Translations under genes and position numbers: made by a program
Part shown: positions 61,014 to 64,000 of the stretch, in pieces
How the letters are laid out: each line of letters opens with the position of its first letter
Numbering within the stretch: position 1 is the stretch's first letter
Source: Cardiocondyla obscurior
Lineage: Eukaryota > Arthropoda > Insecta > Hymenoptera > Formicidae
NCBI RefSeq assembly: GCF_019399895.1
Contig: NC_091870.1
Coordinates: 2,066,001 to 2,130,000, forward strand
Reading direction: 5' to 3'
DNA: 64,000 bases
The notes under the pieces: model-generated
The model's database searches: none
What the model was told of the DNA's origin: nothing
Seen by the model: only the letters and a program-made list of their open reading frames with translations

Positions 61014-61457
61014 GTAAGTCGCATATTTTTTTTTCGGAATTTATAATTGAATTTCTTGAACCGATAACACGTCGTCGATTATAGATTACTCAATTAAAAT
61101 GTCGCGCACGAATTAGGACCTTCCAGAAAATAGCGCACGCAAAGCGTGTGCACGGTTGTTCTAGCAAAAACAATTTTTCACATTATACAAAATTTATTTA
61201 TTATGTAAGAAGGAATATCTATTTTGCAGGCGCCTTTTATTCCTCAAGAATAAAATATAAAATACAATTAGAAGCCAGGCTAATATTTCTTTCTCAAATT
61301 TAACTTATTTAATATATAACTTAGATTAATCAGGTAATTAATCACGTAATACATATTAGAATCTTAAAACGGTGTTACTTAAAAAGTTCTTGAGATAAGA
61401 ATAGATAATGAATACCAGCCTAGATCATCTCATATTTTAAAATCTTTCCCTTCGACT
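61014..61457. other. 3' UTR of RRP5 and spacer
   Basis: AT-rich sequence after the RRP5 stop (minus strand), with a poly(A) signal at 61236-61241. No further exon of RRP5 or another gene is seen here. Confidence 0.5.
61236..61241 (-). promoter_or_regulatory. Poly(A) signal, RRP5
   Basis: AATAAA on the minus strand, 217 bases after the RRP5 stop codon. It supports the stop at 61458 being the true end of this transcript. Confidence 0.6.
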
Positions 61458-64000
61458 TTAATTTAATTTTTTCGTTTCGTTCCCTTTCTTGAGCGTTTTC
61501 TTTGAGACTTTCTTGGTGACCTTCTTTGAAATTTCTCTCGGTGGTTTCTTCAACGAATCTAGATCTGCATCGTGTGATTGAGGCATCTTCTTTTTTTTCA
61601 ATTGTTGCTTTCTTTTGGAAGATAGTTCTGATACATTGATATCCTTTGAAGTTTCGAATGCGGACTTCAGCATTGCAATCGGGACGATTTTAGATTCTTT
61701 CCTTGTCATTACAACGTATAATCGTATTTTCGAATGAATTTTGTAAGGTGTTAGATCAGGAGAAATGTCATTAATATGTCGGCGAGCAGGTAGTGCCACT
61801 AAATACCCGACGCCGTTGCGTTTTACAAGAACAAGTATCAGCCAGTTAGTAATCATCAGGATCTCTGCTTTCAATGTCACTGCAGTAGGCAATTCAGGCA
61901 ACGTTTTTTGCTTCGAGCTAATGCCATTTATAATATTTGGTAGCAACGACACATCGACAAATTCGTGAACGTAATTCTTCCATAAAATCGTACCAAACAC
62001 TTTATCTCCTACTTGAGGCTCGCCGGAATAATGATCCCTGCGTACCACGCCAGTTAATCGATCATTTAACTCAAGTAATAAACCATTCTCGGTGATCTCC
62101 GTAACGGTGCCGTGAATTTTTTGACCTAAAGTTACCGATGAAATAGGCCTGTTCTCGTAATACGTGCTGTTTGCCAATTCTGATAATGTGCTCAAGTATA
62201 AGTTCAAAACATCCACTGCTGCTAATAATTTAATTTCATAATCGGACGGACCTTCCCATATATCTTTCAATAACATCGACAAAGTCAGTTGTCTCTTCTG
62301 CTTATTGATAGCTGTTATTTTCACGAACAGTATCTGATTTAAATACAGCCTGTCGAAATTGCTAATGTTCTTGTACGAGATAAATTCAAGTTTCGAGTAA
62401 TCTTCAATTGGCAGAACAACGCTCACTCCGTTTTGCAATATGTCTCGAACTGTACACGGAATGCAATCGCCTACTTTTAACAAATCAAAGCTGCTGTACT
62501 TTTCATTCGTTACGAAAGTGCGTGACAATATTACAGCCGGTTTTGTTGCGAACACGACAGCCGACATTACATTACCGGGAACACATCTCGATGCCAGTAA
62601 ATTGCCAATTTCGTAGCACGGAGCCATATGGCCCGTTGGTAAAAAACCCGTTATTGCAGTTTCGTTGCCATCTTTCTGTATCTTTAAATGTACTCCTTTA
62701 GGGGACGATTCAATTACCGTGCCGTCGACCATTTCTCCAATCGAAAAGTCTACAAATTCCTCCTTTTCTTCGGTAATAATTTTTAATTTCATTTTTTGAC
62801 TGTCTTTTTCCACTGATTCTACGCATACTGTAACTGTCCCGCCAACGAAAAAATTCCAATTCATATTATATGTATCTTTGTTTAATAACGTGCGTGGAAC
62901 CCATCCTTTCACTTTTCCATAAAATCTTATCAATAAACCGTTCTTATTTATCATGCTGATTGTACCATGATATTTTACTCCACATTCAACTTTGTCAAAA
63001 TCATACAGTACTGGCAAGTAACTCTTTATTAGCGACTGTTTGAGCGTGAATTTTGCTTGATTCTTATCATTATTTTTATCCAGAACTCTTGCTGTGATGT
63101 TATCCCCGTCTTTCAGTTTACGCAGACCGCTTAATCCAGCATCAGATATGTGTTCTTGCGGAACAATTCCCTTGATCTTTCCGACCTGTACGTTTATGTA
63201 GCCACGAAACTCGTCCGTAAGCTGATATACGGTTACAGTAAGAATATCGCCAATATTAATATCCCGAACTGAAAAATATTTTTCTTTTAATATTTCTTCC
63301 TCCACTGAACATATGTAAACGTGTTCCATCCAGTCGTATGCAAGAATTCTACACCTGTGTGTGGTGCCTTCTTTGAACTTGGTCGGAAATTTAGTAATTT
63401 GGACGTTAGTTCTTCGTAAAGAAATATATCCACGCAGCCCAGATTTCGATAATTTAAGAATTGCCTTGTGTGATTCCCTGTACAGAACTTTGGCTTTTTC
63501 TATAACATCGCCTACATTAAATACCTCCTTTTCTAATGCGTCAGTTAATTCACTGAAGTACGCTAATTTTACAGTCGGCAATATATACAACAATGTCCCA
63601 GTGATTTCCATATTTTCTTCATACATAGATAAAGGATTGTTTAAATAAATTCGATTTAGATATCCAACATTATTATCCTTTCCAAATGTAATTCTCAGGC
63701 CATTAGAAAGAATTTTTGTTATATAAAGCGTCAATTTCGTTCCTGGGGTTAAAGCATCTAAAGATATTATATCACACGTCTTAACACTGTCGATCTTTTT
63801 CTTTTTAGTCGATAATTTGATGATCGACGTATTATTTGTCGTTTCTATTTCTTTGATTGCACATAAAAGCTGAGTACCTGGAACTATATAATTTATGATA
63901 TTAATAAAATAGTAATATATTTAATTCATTATGTAGAATTATATACTTACAATACTGTTTTCCTTTTGCAACATTTTCAGTTGCAATAAATGCTCTAACA
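61458..64000 (-). CDS. RRP5/PDCD11 homologue, C-terminal S1-repeat part (partial)
   Basis: Two minus-strand exons are in view: 63951-64000 (continuing beyond the window) and 61458-63883, joined in phase by a 67-nt intron, giving about 824 C-terminal residues. RRP5 is a nucleolar protein with tandem S1 RNA-binding domains needed for processing of pre-rRNA for both ribosomal subunits. At least six to seven S1-like units can be read, for example INIGDILTVTVYQ...GYINVQVGKIKGIVPQEHIS, VECGVKYHGTISMINKNGLL, VGDCIPCTVRDILQNGVSVV and LGQKIHGTVTEITENGLLLE. The protein ends in a Lys-rich tail (KKVTKKVSKKTLKKGN) and stop. The HAT/TPR repeats that follow the S1 domains in yeast and human RRP5 are absent. 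Most of the visible coding region is one large exon. Confidence 0.87.

Overview
The window is nuclear DNA from an insect, most likely an ant or another aculeate hymenopteran. The grounds are AT-rich, strongly CpG-rich intergenic DNA, short GT-AG introns with T-rich acceptors, many homopolymer and GA/TA tracts, and protein sequences of insect type. There is no bacterial gene, operon, CRISPR array or recognisable transposase. All gene models below were assembled by hand from splice sites with codon phase checked across every junction.

Layout. 1-6.8 kb carries the last three coding exons of an uncharacterised cysteine-containing surface protein (+). 6.8-39.2 kb is a ~32 kb stretch without a recognisable protein gene; it holds low-complexity tracts, a small tandem duplication and, at 18.1-20.5 kb, exon-like repeats on the minus strand. 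From 39.2 kb the window is gene-dense: cystinosin (+), mitochondrial ribosomal protein mL55 (+), mitochondrial ribosomal protein uL29m/L47 (-), the ESCRT-I subunit Vps37A (+, head-to-head with L47), procollagen lysyl hydroxylase PLOD (-), and the C-terminal part of the ribosome-biogenesis factor RRP5/PDCD11 (-, running off the right edge). Two tandemly duplicated genes for small secreted single-Ig proteins of the OIG-4 type lie on the + strand entirely inside one PLOD intron.

Main points of interest. (1) PLOD contains two adjacent 147-nt, phase-0 versions of the same catalytic-domain exon separated by only 33 nt, which looks like mutually exclusive splicing enforced by an unspliceably short intron. 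(2) A repeat unit of two exon-like blocks with intact splice-site consensus occurs three times in tandem at 60.0-61.0 kb (+) and again in inverted orientation at 18.1-19.4 kb (-). Its first plus-strand copy abuts a five-unit 127-bp tandem array that starts ~0.4 kb upstream of the PLOD promoter region. (3) RRP5 ends in a Lys-rich tail without the expected HAT/TPR module. (4) The surface protein at the left carries a ~250-residue Arg/Glu/Lys-rich insertion between two conserved-looking cysteine blocks.

The genes are unrelated functionally (lysosomal cystine export, mitochondrial translation, endosomal sorting, collagen modification, extracellular synaptic/muscle Ig proteins, rRNA processing), as expected for a eukaryotic chromosome segment. 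All homology calls are from recognition of the translated sequence, not from a database search.
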